Notes under the pieces: generated by a model | The model's database searches: none | Told to the model about the DNA's origin: nothing | What the model saw: the letters and a program-made list of their open reading frames with translations, nothing else | In this document: one piece after another, positions 35,508 to 45,188 of the stretch | Position numbering within the stretch: the first letter of the stretch is position 1 | How the letters are laid out: each line of letters starts with the position of its first letter | Position numbers and translations under genes: made by a program | Assembly (NCBI RefSeq): GCF_013204845.1 | Contig: NZ_JABMKY010000021.1 | Location: 62,001 to 126,000 of the forward strand | Direction: 5' to 3' | Source of the DNA: Paenibacillus qinlingensis | GTDB lineage: Bacteria; Bacillota; Bacilli; Paenibacillales; NBRC-103111 | Length of the DNA stretch: 64,000 nucleotides

Positions 35508-36152
35508 ATGAGAATAATGATTGCAGATGATCATCCGATATTTCGAAGCGGTGTCCGAAATTTGCTGCAAACCACGGAAGATTTAATCGTCGTTGGAGAA
35601 GCCGCATCTGGAGACGAAGTAATGGGGCTCGTGGAACAATGTCAGCCTGATTTGATATTAATGGACATTCGAATGCCAGGGCTCAATGGGATTGAAGCGA
35701 CTCGGTTAGTCAAAGAGAAATATCCGCACATCCATGTGTTAATTCTCACCATGTTCCGTGACGACCAATCGGTCTTTACCGCCATGCGCGTTGGAGCCAA
35801 AGGATATGTGCTCAAAGACGCTGATGAAATCGAATTGCTTCAGTCTGTTCGCATGGTTGGCAATGGAGGCGCCGTGTTCAGTTCTGATATTGCGGCACGG
35901 ATGATGCATTTCTTCTCCGAACCAAGAACACGCAATCCATCGGAGCATCCAGCACTATCTGAGCTGTCCAAACGTGAAATGGAGATTTTGGAGCGGATGG
36001 CTGAAGGCCATACCAATGCCCAGATCGGGGCACATCTAACGATTAGTGCCAAAACCGTTGCCAACTACGTTTCTATGATTTTAAATAAATTGCAGGTTGA
36101 AGACCGCAATGAAGCCAGCAGAATCTTGCAAGAATTTCGGGAAGGTTCATAG
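35508..36152 (+). CDS. NarL/LuxR-family response regulator
   Basis: A 214-residue regulator with a receiver domain (MIADDHPIF; phospho-Asp in LILMDIRMPGLNG; Lys in GYVLKDADE) and a LuxR-type helix-turn-helix (LSKREMEILERMAEGHTNAQIGAHL and KTVANYVSMILNKLQVEDRNEA). It follows its kinase with a GAGG site and is closed by a terminator, so the two form a bicistronic two-component operon. Targets are unknown. Confidence 0.94.
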   Translation: MRIMIADDHPIFRSGVRNLLQTTEDLIVVGEAASGDEVMGLVEQCQPDLILMDIRMPGLNGIEATRLVKEKYPHIHVLILTMFRDDQSVFTAMRVGAKGYVLKDADEIELLQSVRMVGNGGAVFSSDIAARMMHFFSEPRTRNPSEHPALSELSKREMEILERMAEGHTNAQIGAHLTISAKTVANYVSMILNKLQVEDRNEASRILQEFREGS

Positions 36153-36160
36153 CATGAAAG

Positions 36161-36200
36161 AAGCCTCGGCCACGGAAATCATGGCCAGAGGCTTTTATTT
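36161..36200 (+). terminator. Terminator of NarL-type operon
   Basis: AAGCCTCGGCCA pairs with TGGCCAGAGGCTT (one unpaired base each side) and TTTTATTTTG follows, eight bases after the regulator stop. Confidence 0.82.
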
Positions 36201-36543
36201 TGTCTAGTCTTAATAAACATACTCGTCTCAACAGCCAAATTACCCAAAATGAACAAACTGCTGAGTGGAGTCACCTAAAATCTGCCGTCTCAGCCCCCTG
36301 GTCACCGAAAAGTAACTCCGAGCCGTGTGTTCCAGGCAAATAGATGGATTTTGTACAGTTATTTTACGAGATTTTCCGATCAAGCGCTCATTTGATGGAA
36401 AACCTACAGTTAATTTCATGCATTCTAGCCAAGTGGAACAAAAGAAGTAGCTTTAACTACATATTTTCCAGTTATATCGAGTTTTCGAAGAAACTTGGCT
36501 TAAATAGCTGTACTATTTCCAGTTAAAGCAACGAAGTAGCCGG
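36201..36543. repeat. Gene-free block with family A repeat motifs
   Basis: No gene is visible. The block holds variants of the family A motif: tagatggattttgtacagtt (36341-36360), gatggaaaacctacagttaa, acatattttccagttat, and atagctgtactatttccagt (36498-36517). It shares aaatagatgga with 12823-12833. It separates the two-component operon from the MORN gene that ends at 36544. Confidence 0.65.
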
Positions 36544-38211
36544 TTATTTGGTCGAGCTCACCTGCAACAGGTGAGCTTCTTTGGTTCTATTGAAATGGGT
36601 GAAGGTGAATAGATAATCACCCTTAAAGTAACTATTCTTGTACGCGCCAGCACCTGCGCCAACTTCCAGTTCCATAATGCTGTAGCCTGCATCGTTCGGC
36701 TCGTTCAGCTTCTTGAACGTTTCGATGCCTGGCTGCAGCAGCGCTAGAGGCTTCGAGCCCCAAATGCTAAGTGATGTGACCACCGCTTCCTTCGGGTTGG
36801 TCTTCGACGGCTCTACCAGCAGCGACAGCTGGTAGGCCGGGTAGCTCAGCAGCAGCTTCACACCCGCTGCTGCCCCAGCCCCCGCGCCTGCCGCGTCGGC
36901 AGCCCCCGCGCCTGCCGCGTCGGCAGCCGGCGCAACACCGGAGGCGTCTGCGACCGCCGCCTCCTGCCCCGCGAGCATGACGCTGTCATCCTGCAGCGTC
37001 ACTTCCGCCGGTTTGCCCAGCAAGTCTTCGACTTTCTTGCTGGACAAACCGATAAAGCCCTGCAGGCTGACGGCGCCGCCTGCCCAGAAACTCCGCAGCA
37101 GCGGCGCACCGTCTGCGTCAAACAACGTACCAAGGCCGTCGTAGACGCTGGCCTTGAAATCCCCTTTGTAGACGAGTTTGCCTAACTCGTCATAGGCTTC
37201 CCCGACGCCGGTCAGGGCGCCGCTCTGGAACGCGCCTTTGAGGCGCGGTACACCTTTTTCATCGAAAGAGGTGCCCTCGCCATTATACAAACCTACAAGG
37301 AATTGGCCTTTATACTTCATCATGCCGCTAGGGTAGAACTCCGTGCCTTCACCTGAGTAGCTGCCGTTTTTGAAGCCGCCTTCATACAAGAGAATGCCCT
37401 TCGAATCAAAAAGCTTGCCAGCCCCATTATACAAACTTGCGGAAAATTCTCCTTCATATTGGGTGATTCCTCCCGAGGAAAAGAGCTTGCCAGCGCCATT
37501 ATACATGCCGCCATTGAAGGCTCCTTCATAGAGCAAGTCACCACTGGGTACATACAACTTGCCAGCCCCGCCGAATTTGCCATTTTGAAACTCGCCGGTA
37601 TAGATGACTCTCTGCTTTTCATCGTACATGGCGCCAGCGCCATTATAGACATCGGCTGTGAAGGCGCCTTTATAAATCAGGTGTCCTTGCTCATCATAGA
37701 GCGCGCCGTTTCCATTTCTCAGACCTTTTTCATAATCACCCTCGTACGCGAGGACGCCGTTGTCATGGTAAAGCTTACCTTTACCCGAATAAAGACCATC
37801 TACCAAATCACCAACATAGCGAGCTTCTTTTTTATCTTTTTTGGGATCGGCAACGATTTTACCATTCCCTGAAAAGCTGCCCAGTTTAGGTGAGTTTTCT
37901 TGAAGTACGGGGACACGGTTAAGCCATTTGTTTACGATTGCAGGCGGGCGTATGAAGATGAAGAAAGCTAGAACGAGCAGGAATAATAGGATGAAAATTA
38001 GCAGTCTTTTGGAGATGTAGTAGGAGCCGATCAAAACGTAGTTTTTCAATGAGGATTCACGCGTTTGTAACATGGTTCGCATCATTTGTTGAAACTTAAT
38101 AATCGCTAGCTTAGGCAGCCTTCCTACGGTTAGGATGGCCTTCATAATATGCCCGATGAAAGGTGCTACGATAGGCTTCAGCACTTTCTCAATCGTTTTA
38201 ATCGGCTCCAA
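36544..38211 (-). CDS. Membrane-anchored MORN-repeat protein
   Basis: A protein of about 555 residues: an amphipathic N-terminal region, one strong transmembrane helix (about 70-88), then ten MORN-type repeats (about 132-370) with the pattern Y(x)G(x)FxxGxYxGxGKLYxxxG, and an Ala/Gly/Asp-rich linker (about 430-455) before a C-terminal beta-rich domain. TTG 38211 sits eight bases from AAGGAG; GTG 38220 lies on that site. It is 28-37 bases downstream of the DUF4280 gene and probably co-transcribed. MORN repeats bind lipids or partner proteins; role here unknown. Confidence 0.85.
   Translation of the reverse strand: MEPIKTIEKVLKPIVAPFIGHIMKAILTVGRLPKLAIIKFQQMMRTMLQTRESSLKNYVLIGSYYISKRLLIFILLFLLVLAFFIFIRPPAIVNKWLNRVPVLQENSPKLGSFSGNGKIVADPKKDKKEARYVGDLVDGLYSGKGKLYHDNGVLAYEGDYEKGLRNGNGALYDEQGHLIYKGAFTADVYNGAGAMYDEKQRVIYTGEFQNGKFGGAGKLYVPSGDLLYEGAFNGGMYNGAGKLFSSGGITQYEGEFSASLYNGAGKLFDSKGILLYEGGFKNGSYSGEGTEFYPSGMMKYKGQFLVGLYNGEGTSFDEKGVPRLKGAFQSGALTGVGEAYDELGKLVYKGDFKASVYDGLGTLFDADGAPLLRSFWAGGAVSLQGFIGLSSKKVEDLLGKPAEVTLQDDSVMLAGQEAAVADASGVAPAADAAGAGAADAAGAGAGAAAGVKLLLSYPAYQLSLLVEPSKTNPKEAVVTSLSIWGSKPLALLQPGIETFKKLNEPNDAGYSIMELEVGAGAGAYKNSYFKGDYLFTFTHFNRTKEAHLLQVSSTK
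36877..36924 (-). repeat. 24-bp direct duplication inside MORN gene
   Basis: Two identical adjacent 24-bp units (36877-36900 and 36901-36924) encode an eight-residue Ala/Gly/Asp-rich repeat in the linker before the C-terminal domain. It is in frame and much richer in G and C than the surrounding gene. Confidence 0.9.
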
Positions 38212-38248
38212 TGCTCTCACTCCTTATTTCAACTGTAAAAAGAAAAAT

Positions 38249-38635
38249 TTATGGGACCTGAATCGTCATCTGACCAGGTTGTTGAACGGAAATAACACCG
38301 CCCCAGTTACACATGCATTTGGAACTATTGTTAAGCGCGGGCATATTCGCGACAAGGACAGTCGGAGCTCCGGGTGCCCAAGGCGCAGCTGTGACGGGGA
38401 TGCAGGGCATCGGTGTCAAAACGCCAAGAGCCGCAGCTGTTGCCGCTGCAACCATCGGATTGGATGGGGAATTACACATACCAAACGGCAGTATATTCAC
38501 CATGGGCTTATTATCCATAATATTGGCAATAGGCATTGCGGTCATGACCATATTCGCAGGAAGCACCATTAGCGAACTGGGTGCAGCACCGAACGTGCAT
38601 TGCAGCATCGCGCCGCCGCATACGATATTCCCCAT
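38249..38635 (-). CDS. DUF4280 PAAR-like protein
   Basis: A 128-residue protein matching the DUF4280 family: NIVCGGAMLQCTFG at the start, a central DNKPMVNILPFGMCNSP, Pro-rich MPCIPVTAAPWAPGAP and the ending GGVISVQQPGQ. DUF4280 proteins are PAAR-like and occur with contractile injection systems, where PAAR proteins sharpen the spike and carry effectors. GGAAGGGG precedes the ATG. It leads a two-gene unit with the MORN protein and diverges from the long operon that contains a DUF4157 (eCIS core) protein. No spike or sheath gene lies in the window. Confidence 0.82.
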   Translation of the reverse strand: MGNIVCGGAMLQCTFGAAPSSLMVLPANMVMTAMPIANIMDNKPMVNILPFGMCNSPSNPMVAAATAAALGVLTPMPCIPVTAAPWAPGAPTVLVANMPALNNSSKCMCNWGGVISVQQPGQMTIQVP

Positions 38636-38854
38636 GATTCAAGCCCCTTCCTTGAAATTATTTCCCGTGCAATAATTCGGCAAAATATGCTGTCATCTAT
38701 CTTTTATACTACTAGAAAAGGTTATATGCGGCAATCTAATCCTATATTCGCTAGATTTCGCTATTTTTCTCCAAAGAATGGATGCGTGAGTGGTAGAGAT
38801 ATTGTACTATAAAGAGAGAGAAGTACGTGAGCGGAGGGGTTTGTTCTGATTGGT

Positions 38855-41800
38855 TTGAATATGGTGAAAATAGGGCTTGTAGGCATACTTGCAACCTCCT
38901 CAATCCTGACGGCAAGTGCTCGGGTGGAAGCTGCTGGAGTGAAAGCATTGACCATGGGGGAAGCGATTAAACAAGGGCTTCAGAAGAGTACTCAGCTGCG
39001 CGATGCCAGAACGGATGTTTTGAAGAAGAGAATCGAGCTGGAACAAGCGCAGCACACAGTTAACAATGAGGAAGCCAAAGCTGCTGGTTTGTTCGCCAGG
39101 CCTCGTAATTTAAGCCAAGATATTGGAACGCGAATGAAAGTGCCAGATGCTAGATCTCAGTTGTATTTGGCTCAGGAAACCTTGCGTCAGCAAGGGGATT
39201 CAGCTCGATATGAAATTGAGAAAAGTTATTTAACTGCGTATCAAGATGCAGTGGCTGAGGAGCGTGCTCGAAAGAAAGTTGAGGAAGCAAAAACATCCTT
39301 AGACACGGTACTGAAGAAAAGGAAATTCGGTCTCGCAGATGGGGCTGAACAAGACAAAGTGGACAAAGCGCTGGAGAAGGCAACTTCGGACTACAAACAA
39401 GCGCAGTTGACGGCGAAGTCTAGTCGGTTAGCACTAGGTAAATTACTGGGGCTCGATATGGAAAATAAAGTGGAACTTTCGTTTCAGCCGGATTACGCGG
39501 ATTTGAATGAGAAAATGCTTCCTACCTTTCTAGCGATGGGACAGAAAACAACAGTAAGCTTGTTAAGAGATACGGAGGCTCGTCGTTTAGCGGATGAAAA
39601 GCTGAATACGACACGTAATTTATATAGCAGTAAATTTGGCCCAGCCCGCATGAGGGTGATGGATGGATTATTTAAAGAGCAAGAAATTGATATGGATCTT
39701 TTTCAAGCAAGCTATGAGGAAACACTTGGGCGGGTGAAAGAGGATTGGCAGGGATTTTTTATGCTGCTCGGGTTCATTCCTATTCCAAAATCGCTGCTGC
39801 AAGGTGAATTTGATGGACTGCGTTATTTGGATGACTTGACGAATGCGTTGCCACTTGCAACCATGGAGCAGAACAAGGTTCAACTGCAGGAAAAAGAAAG
39901 CCGAAATGCTGTCATTGCAGCTGTACGGCAATCTTTCTTGGAAGGCAAGGGAGCGGAAGAAGCTTATGCGCAAGCATTGCGTGATAAGGATAATGCGACA
40001 ACCAATTTAGCGAAGGCGAACCAAAAGGTGAAGCTGAGCTTGATGAAATCAGAGGAGCTTCAAGCTTATAAAGATGCGGTTGATCAGGCGGATCAACAAA
40101 TTGTGGCTGCACAAATTGCCTATAAAATGGCGCTAGGAAAGCTCGATCAAGGAACGGGTGGAGCTGTGAATCGTACGCTTCGCGAAGGGATACTGCCGTA
40201 TCGGGATCTCGATGATGGATTGACGCCGATGAAACCGCAGAAACCGAGAGCTCCATTGGGTACTTGGAAGCTGAAACCAGCGGTTGGACAGCTGCTTAGC
40301 GATTTCAGTATAAATGTAAGCAAGAAACTGGGTGCAACGGACTACGCCGTATTTACCACAGATGGTAAACGTGTTGGAAAGCGAACCAAAGTCAATAAGC
40401 CGTTGCGGAATCTAACGCTAAAATTCAGTCAAATTGACCAGCTTAAGGTCGTGCTCTATAAAAAAGGGAAAGTCATTCAGACGCTGCCGCTCGATGGAAA
40501 AGGAAGTACAGGGCAGTTAGTTGCAGCTAGCACTGAGAACGGCGCGGCTTCGGGAGATGCAAGCGGGAGTGCTGGTACGGATGGACAAACAGGAAGCGAT
40601 GGCAGTACTGGAAACAACGGGAATAACGGAAACACAGGAAACACAAGCAACAGCGGAACTCAAGGAAATGCTGGTGCTAATGAAAATAATGGTGGCAAAG
40701 GAAGTACTGGTACTGGTGGCGCCAATGGCGGTGGCTCTGGCTCTGCTAATGGAAATGCAGGCACTGGTAACGGTGACGGAGATGAGAGCGGAACAGATGA
40801 CAACGCCGAGAATGCTGGGCAAGGTGAAGGTTCTGGCGGTGAGGACGAAGGCTTAGGAACGATCATTATCGGATCGTACAAAGTGAAGCTAGAAGCGTTG
40901 ACGCCTGAGGCTTTTAATGCGGCAACCGCTACAATGGCGACTTCAGGGCAAGGGATGGTATATCAATCGGATAAGCCAGGCGCTCCATGGATGGGTATGG
41001 ATGATATCTTAGATCCTAACGTACTAACAGACCCGCCAAGCTCTGTCATTCTATCCCAAAAAGCTGTGGATGCGATCAAGGTGACCATTGAGATCAAGGC
41101 GCCAGGCACGATTGCTTCTCTGGAGACGCCTGAGCAGCTTCAAGGAAAGATCGATACACTAAAACAAGACATCGAGAAACTAGAAGTCGCCAAAACTACC
41201 GCAGTTGCTGCCATGAAGCTGAGCGAGATCGCCGATCTCGCTGTGCAGATCAAGGACGCGCAAGCTCAGCTCGGTATGCTAGAGGCGCTGATCAAAGGCG
41301 ACACCAAAGCTGCGCTCGCGAAGATGGCGCTCGTGAACAACCCGGACGCGCTGATCGCAGCGCTGTCCGAGGAAGCATCGCCGGCTGAGCCGGGCGATGG
41401 CTCTACAGGCAATGGCGGCGACGGTACCCCCGCCACCACTGATGGCCAGGCCAGCGAAGATCAGCTGGCCTCTCAAGCTGCGCTCCAGCAGCAGAAGCTG
41501 GAGCAAGCCCTCGCCGCCGGCGAGCCGGAAGCCGCTGCAGCCATGCTGCAGCAGCTTCTCGCGACGCAGGCGCAGCTCGCGGATGCGGAGTCAGGCGCAT
41601 CCGAGGGTCTGGCTTCGCTCGCAGCAGCGAAGCAGAAACTGCAGACTGCGCTGAGCGCAGCGCAGGCGCAGCAGGACACGGAGCGGGTGGCGACGCTGAC
41701 CCGCTCGATCGAGGCCGTCGACGCAGCGAAGCTGTCGACGCAGAAGGCCGCGCTGTTCGCGAAGCTGGACGGCGTGCAGGCACTACTTTCCGAGCTGCTG

Positions 41801-42343
41801 GCTAACGTAGCCGTTCAAGCAGCATTAAATCAGCAGATCGAAAAGCTGCTGGGCGAACTGCAGCTTCAGGAGAAGTTGAAGTATGCGCCAGAGGAGCTGC
41901 AAGAACTTGCAGAGGTTGCAGATAGTTTGGCGAGCATTACTTCCATCCCTGCTTCTGCTGATCTTGCTGAGGTTCCTGTCACGATTCAACCTCTTTCGGC
42001 AGAAAACGTGCTTTCTTCCAATATTTCTATCAAATTTGCCGCTCCGCCTGTTATAATAAATGGGCAAGCCTATTTACCTATTAGATCCGTTTCTGAATCG
42101 TTTGGAGCGGCGGTAGATTGGGACCCGGAGAGCTTTACAGTCACGGTAAGCACGGAATATACAACCATTACAAGCTCTATTAATCAAGAGACTGCTTACA
42201 TAGATGGACAGCCTATCGTGATCGATGGACCATCCCTGCTGCTAGATGGTAGGACTTATGTGCCATTAAGATTCATTTCCGAGTCATTAGGCCTAGGTGT
42301 CGACTGGAACGCAGCCATGCAAATCATTCAGATTACAAATTAA
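38855..42343 (+). CDS. TolC-like coiled-coil secreted protein with copper-amine-oxidase-N domain
   Basis: A large exported protein (about 1162 residues). A signal peptide ends near residue 27 (ARVEAAG). Residues 30-450 are long helices with two TolC/OEP-like halves (TMGEAIKQGLQKSTQLRDARTD; QLYLAQETLRQQGDSARYEIEKSYLTAYQDAV; KKRKFGLADGAEQDKV). A Gly/Asn/Ser/Thr-rich segment (about 560-660) is followed by Ala/Gln-rich coiled coil (about 750-1040, high in G and C) and a C-terminal copper-amine-oxidase-N domain (VIINGQAYLPIRSVSESFG; LLLDGRTYVPLRFISESLG). The start is uncertain: TTG 38855 or ATG 38861 are far from GGAGGGG. First gene of the long operon. Confidence 0.85.
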   Translation: MNMVKIGLVGILATSSILTASARVEAAGVKALTMGEAIKQGLQKSTQLRDARTDVLKKRIELEQAQHTVNNEEAKAAGLFARPRNLSQDIGTRMKVPDARSQLYLAQETLRQQGDSARYEIEKSYLTAYQDAVAEERARKKVEEAKTSLDTVLKKRKFGLADGAEQDKVDKALEKATSDYKQAQLTAKSSRLALGKLLGLDMENKVELSFQPDYADLNEKMLPTFLAMGQKTTVSLLRDTEARRLADEKLNTTRNLYSSKFGPARMRVMDGLFKEQEIDMDLFQASYEETLGRVKEDWQGFFMLLGFIPIPKSLLQGEFDGLRYLDDLTNALPLATMEQNKVQLQEKESRNAVIAAVRQSFLEGKGAEEAYAQALRDKDNATTNLAKANQKVKLSLMKSEELQAYKDAVDQADQQIVAAQIAYKMALGKLDQGTGGAVNRTLREGILPYRDLDDGLTPMKPQKPRAPLGTWKLKPAVGQLLSDFSINVSKKLGATDYAVFTTDGKRVGKRTKVNKPLRNLTLKFSQIDQLKVVLYKKGKVIQTLPLDGKGSTGQLVAASTENGAASGDASGSAGTDGQTGSDGSTGNNGNNGNTGNTSNSGTQGNAGANENNGGKGSTGTGGANGGGSGSANGNAGTGNGDGDESGTDDNAENAGQGEGSGGEDEGLGTIIIGSYKVKLEALTPEAFNAATATMATSGQGMVYQSDKPGAPWMGMDDILDPNVLTDPPSSVILSQKAVDAIKVTIEIKAPGTIASLETPEQLQGKIDTLKQDIEKLEVAKTTAVAAMKLSEIADLAVQIKDAQAQLGMLEALIKGDTKAALAKMALVNNPDALIAALSEEASPAEPGDGSTGNGGDGTPATTDGQASEDQLASQAALQQQKLEQALAAGEPEAAAAMLQQLLATQAQLADAESGASEGLASLAAAKQKLQTALSAAQAQQDTERVATLTRSIEAVDAAKLSTQKAALFAKLDGVQALLSELLANVAVQAALNQQIEKLLGELQLQEKLKYAPEELQELAEVADSLASITSIPASADLAEVPVTIQPLSAENVLSSNISIKFAAPPVIINGQAYLPIRSVSESFGAAVDWDPESFTVTVSTEYTTITSSINQETAYIDGQPIVIDGPSLLLDGRTYVPLRFISESLGLGVDWNAAMQIIQITN

Positions 42344-42358
42344 GAGGAGATACAAGCG

Positions 42359-45127
42359 ATGAAGAAATCGATTGCGGCATTGCTGCTCGTCTTGCTGCTA
42401 CTGGGTGCCGCAGGTACTTACCTGGGCACACACCAAGATAGTATCCAGCTGTGGCCATGGAAAAAGAGCATGCCTTTCGACGGTTTATCGAAGGCCATCT
42501 CAGACTCGCAGAATAACTTATTCGTCATCGATAACGCCAAGAAAACGATACATAAACTGGATGCCCAAGGTATTCTTCAATTCTCCATTACTAGTGAAAC
42601 GGGGAAGAATGGCGAAGTCTATCGTTTTAACGATATGGCGGTAGATGATCAGGGATATTTATATACGATTCGTACGTTATTAGATCCGTATGGAATTGCT
42701 GTCAAATCCGAACAAATTGTGCGCTATAAACCAAACGGTGAATTTGATCGCAGCCTATTCACTCAGGAATATGGTGATGCTCAGACGAAGAGATACCGAC
42801 TTGGCTCCTTACGCAATGTGCAAGTGCATGAGGGGATGGTGTATTTTTTCAATGATGAAGTGAAGAAGTTATCCTTATACGAAACACCAGTTGGCAACTC
42901 GACAACCACTGAGCCTAAATTAACGTATTCAATTACGCTTCCAGCTAACAAATACGTGTCAGAAGCAGACGGATTTAAACCGGGTGAAATTTACTATTCC
43001 ACGCGTAGCGGTGAAATTTATCGTGTTGGGACCGATGGACGCTCCGAGTTGGTTTATCCGCTTGCTGGAGTAAACCGCACACAACGCAATTTCCCAGAGA
43101 GCCTGCATTTGGATCACCAGGGACGGTTGATTTTCATTGATTTTAACTCGCGTATGATTACAAGACTAGATCCGAAACAACCTTATGTATTGGAGGGGAT
43201 TGTTAACGATGAGAAGGCCAAAGCGAGCGGTGTGGAGCTTGCTTTTGACGCGACTACGAGCAGTATTGGTCCCGATGGCAGTCTTATTATCGTAGAGTCC
43301 GCTCAAATTAATCGCCTACTCCCCGATGGTACGATTACGCCTTCTCTAATTGAAGCGCAATTTAGTCGGTCTGCTCAAAACCATGCAATCCTCGTATGGT
43401 CGATTGCCATAGTATTCATTTTGTTGGTTCTATATGCCATCAAAATCGTATTTGTTAACCTACTGAAAAGACGCTTGCCGCTTATGGTGAAGCAAATTTT
43501 CATTCTCATTCCTGTAATTGCTTTCTCCATGATTCTACTCTCTACCGTCATTTACAACAGTTTCTCTAAGAAAATGGAAGAAGAGACGTTCAGTGAGCTG
43601 ATTTTACTGGCCAGAAACGGACAAAACCTTGTAGATGGTGACAAATTGGAAAGCCTCACGTCTCCCTTGGATTATGGTGGTACTACCTATCAATCATTCC
43701 GCAAGAAGATTCAATCTGTTTTCGAGAACAATGCACGAGATGATAATCAAGGCTTTTACAAGGCTGTATACAAGTATGAAAATGGCGTTATTTATCGCAT
43801 TCTGGAAGATGATGACGGCATGCATATGTTTAATCCATTTCAACAAACGCCTGAGAATCAACAGGTTGTATTAGAAGGCAAGCCAGCAACAGGTCAATGG
43901 GAAGATTTCTCTGGAGAATGGCGCTATGCCATTGCACCTATTTTTAATTCAGCGGGTAAAATTGTCGGTGTTTTCGAAACGAGTAAAAACCTGGATGGTT
44001 TGCTGAAGCATCGTCAATCCGTCCTCAACTCAATCATTCGCAATATTGCTTTTATCTCGGTAGGCTTACTGCTCGTGCTTGTGTTCATGACCTATGTGCT
44101 TCTCTCTTCCATTCGAAAGCTGCGCAATAGCGTAGGTGAAATTGCCAAAGGAAATTGGGATACCGTTGTGAAAATTAATACACGGGATGAAGTGTCAGAC
44201 CTTGGCGACAGTGTGAACATCATGGCTGCGCGTATTCGAGACTATATCACCAAGGTTGAGAATTTCAGTCAATCCTACTATCGATTCGTTCCGCAGCAGT
44301 TTCTGCGGTTCTTGAACAAAGAGAGTATTCTGGATGTCGAGCTTGGGGATCAAGTGGAACAGCACATGTCCATTCTCATTTTTAACATCCGAGGATTCTA
44401 TCAATTATCCAAAAGGCTTTCGCCAGAGGAAAACTTTAATTTCGTAAATTCTTTCCTCAAACGATTCGGTCCATATGTCCGCAAGCATGAAGGGCTTATG
44501 AATAAGTACTTGGGTGCGGGTTTCATGGCTCTATTCCCAAATCAGACGGATGAAGCGCTGTTCGCTTGTGTGGAGATGCGGAAGGAGCTAGATATCTACA
44601 ACTCGCATAGATTAAGCGTAGGTTATTCGCCGCTAGATTTCGGAATCGGTCTACATAAAGGACCGCTTCGCCTGGGTATCATTGGAGAGGAACAGCGTTT
44701 GGAAGGTAATGTTATCTCTGATGGAGTAAATCTAGCGACCATGCTGGAGAAGATGACGGAGCCGCTGGGATCATCCATTCTAATCACGGATTCTGTGATA
44801 AATACCTTGGTAAAGCCTAAGGACTTCCTTTATCGAGATCTTGGTTTGATCCAAGTGGATGGTGTCAAAGAGCCTCTTCACTTGTTCGATGTTTATCAAG
44901 GTGATGCAGAAACGATTCGCGCTTTAAAAGAGAAGACCAAAGCTTTGTTCGAGCAAGCTGTTACGTATTATCAGGTTGGACGGTTCTATGATGCACGCGA
45001 AGCGTTCTTAATGGTTATTAAACAGAATCGTCAAGATAAAGCGGCTCAATTGTATTTCTATATGTGTGATGAGTATTTCCAAAAAGGCACGACTGGTGAA
45101 TGGAATGGTACATTATCTGTTTCTTAA
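42359..45127 (+). CDS. Membrane sensor with degenerate class III cyclase domain
   Basis: A 922-residue protein: N-terminal helix (5-23), extracellular NHL-like propeller (about 35-330), helices at about 340-366 and 374-400, an extracellular Cache-like region (400-560), a helix (561-585), HAMP (585-640), then a class III adenylate/guanylate cyclase fold (667-855) and TPR-like tail. Key catalytic residues are lost: the first metal Asp is Asn676 (FNIRGFY), the second is Ala720 (KYLGAGFMALF), and the transition-state Arg is Met795 (VNLATML). It probably works as a sensor or nucleotide-binding module rather than a cyclase. It follows the TolC-like gene by 15 bases. Confidence 0.85.
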   Translation: MKKSIAALLLVLLLLGAAGTYLGTHQDSIQLWPWKKSMPFDGLSKAISDSQNNLFVIDNAKKTIHKLDAQGILQFSITSETGKNGEVYRFNDMAVDDQGYLYTIRTLLDPYGIAVKSEQIVRYKPNGEFDRSLFTQEYGDAQTKRYRLGSLRNVQVHEGMVYFFNDEVKKLSLYETPVGNSTTTEPKLTYSITLPANKYVSEADGFKPGEIYYSTRSGEIYRVGTDGRSELVYPLAGVNRTQRNFPESLHLDHQGRLIFIDFNSRMITRLDPKQPYVLEGIVNDEKAKASGVELAFDATTSSIGPDGSLIIVESAQINRLLPDGTITPSLIEAQFSRSAQNHAILVWSIAIVFILLVLYAIKIVFVNLLKRRLPLMVKQIFILIPVIAFSMILLSTVIYNSFSKKMEEETFSELILLARNGQNLVDGDKLESLTSPLDYGGTTYQSFRKKIQSVFENNARDDNQGFYKAVYKYENGVIYRILEDDDGMHMFNPFQQTPENQQVVLEGKPATGQWEDFSGEWRYAIAPIFNSAGKIVGVFETSKNLDGLLKHRQSVLNSIIRNIAFISVGLLLVLVFMTYVLLSSIRKLRNSVGEIAKGNWDTVVKINTRDEVSDLGDSVNIMAARIRDYITKVENFSQSYYRFVPQQFLRFLNKESILDVELGDQVEQHMSILIFNIRGFYQLSKRLSPEENFNFVNSFLKRFGPYVRKHEGLMNKYLGAGFMALFPNQTDEALFACVEMRKELDIYNSHRLSVGYSPLDFGIGLHKGPLRLGIIGEEQRLEGNVISDGVNLATMLEKMTEPLGSSILITDSVINTLVKPKDFLYRDLGLIQVDGVKEPLHLFDVYQGDAETIRALKEKTKALFEQAVTYYQVGRFYDAREAFLMVIKQNRQDKAAQLYFYMCDEYFQKGTTGEWNGTLSVS

Positions 45128-45188
45128 GATGATGCTTACGAAACTTACGAAGCTAGTTTTCTTTCGAAAACGTTAAGGAGATTGTGAG

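Noticed and set aside
36553-36577. Strong inverted repeat near the end of the MORN gene as terminator
   Set aside because: It is within the coding sequence (C-terminal residues) and has no T run on the minus strand.
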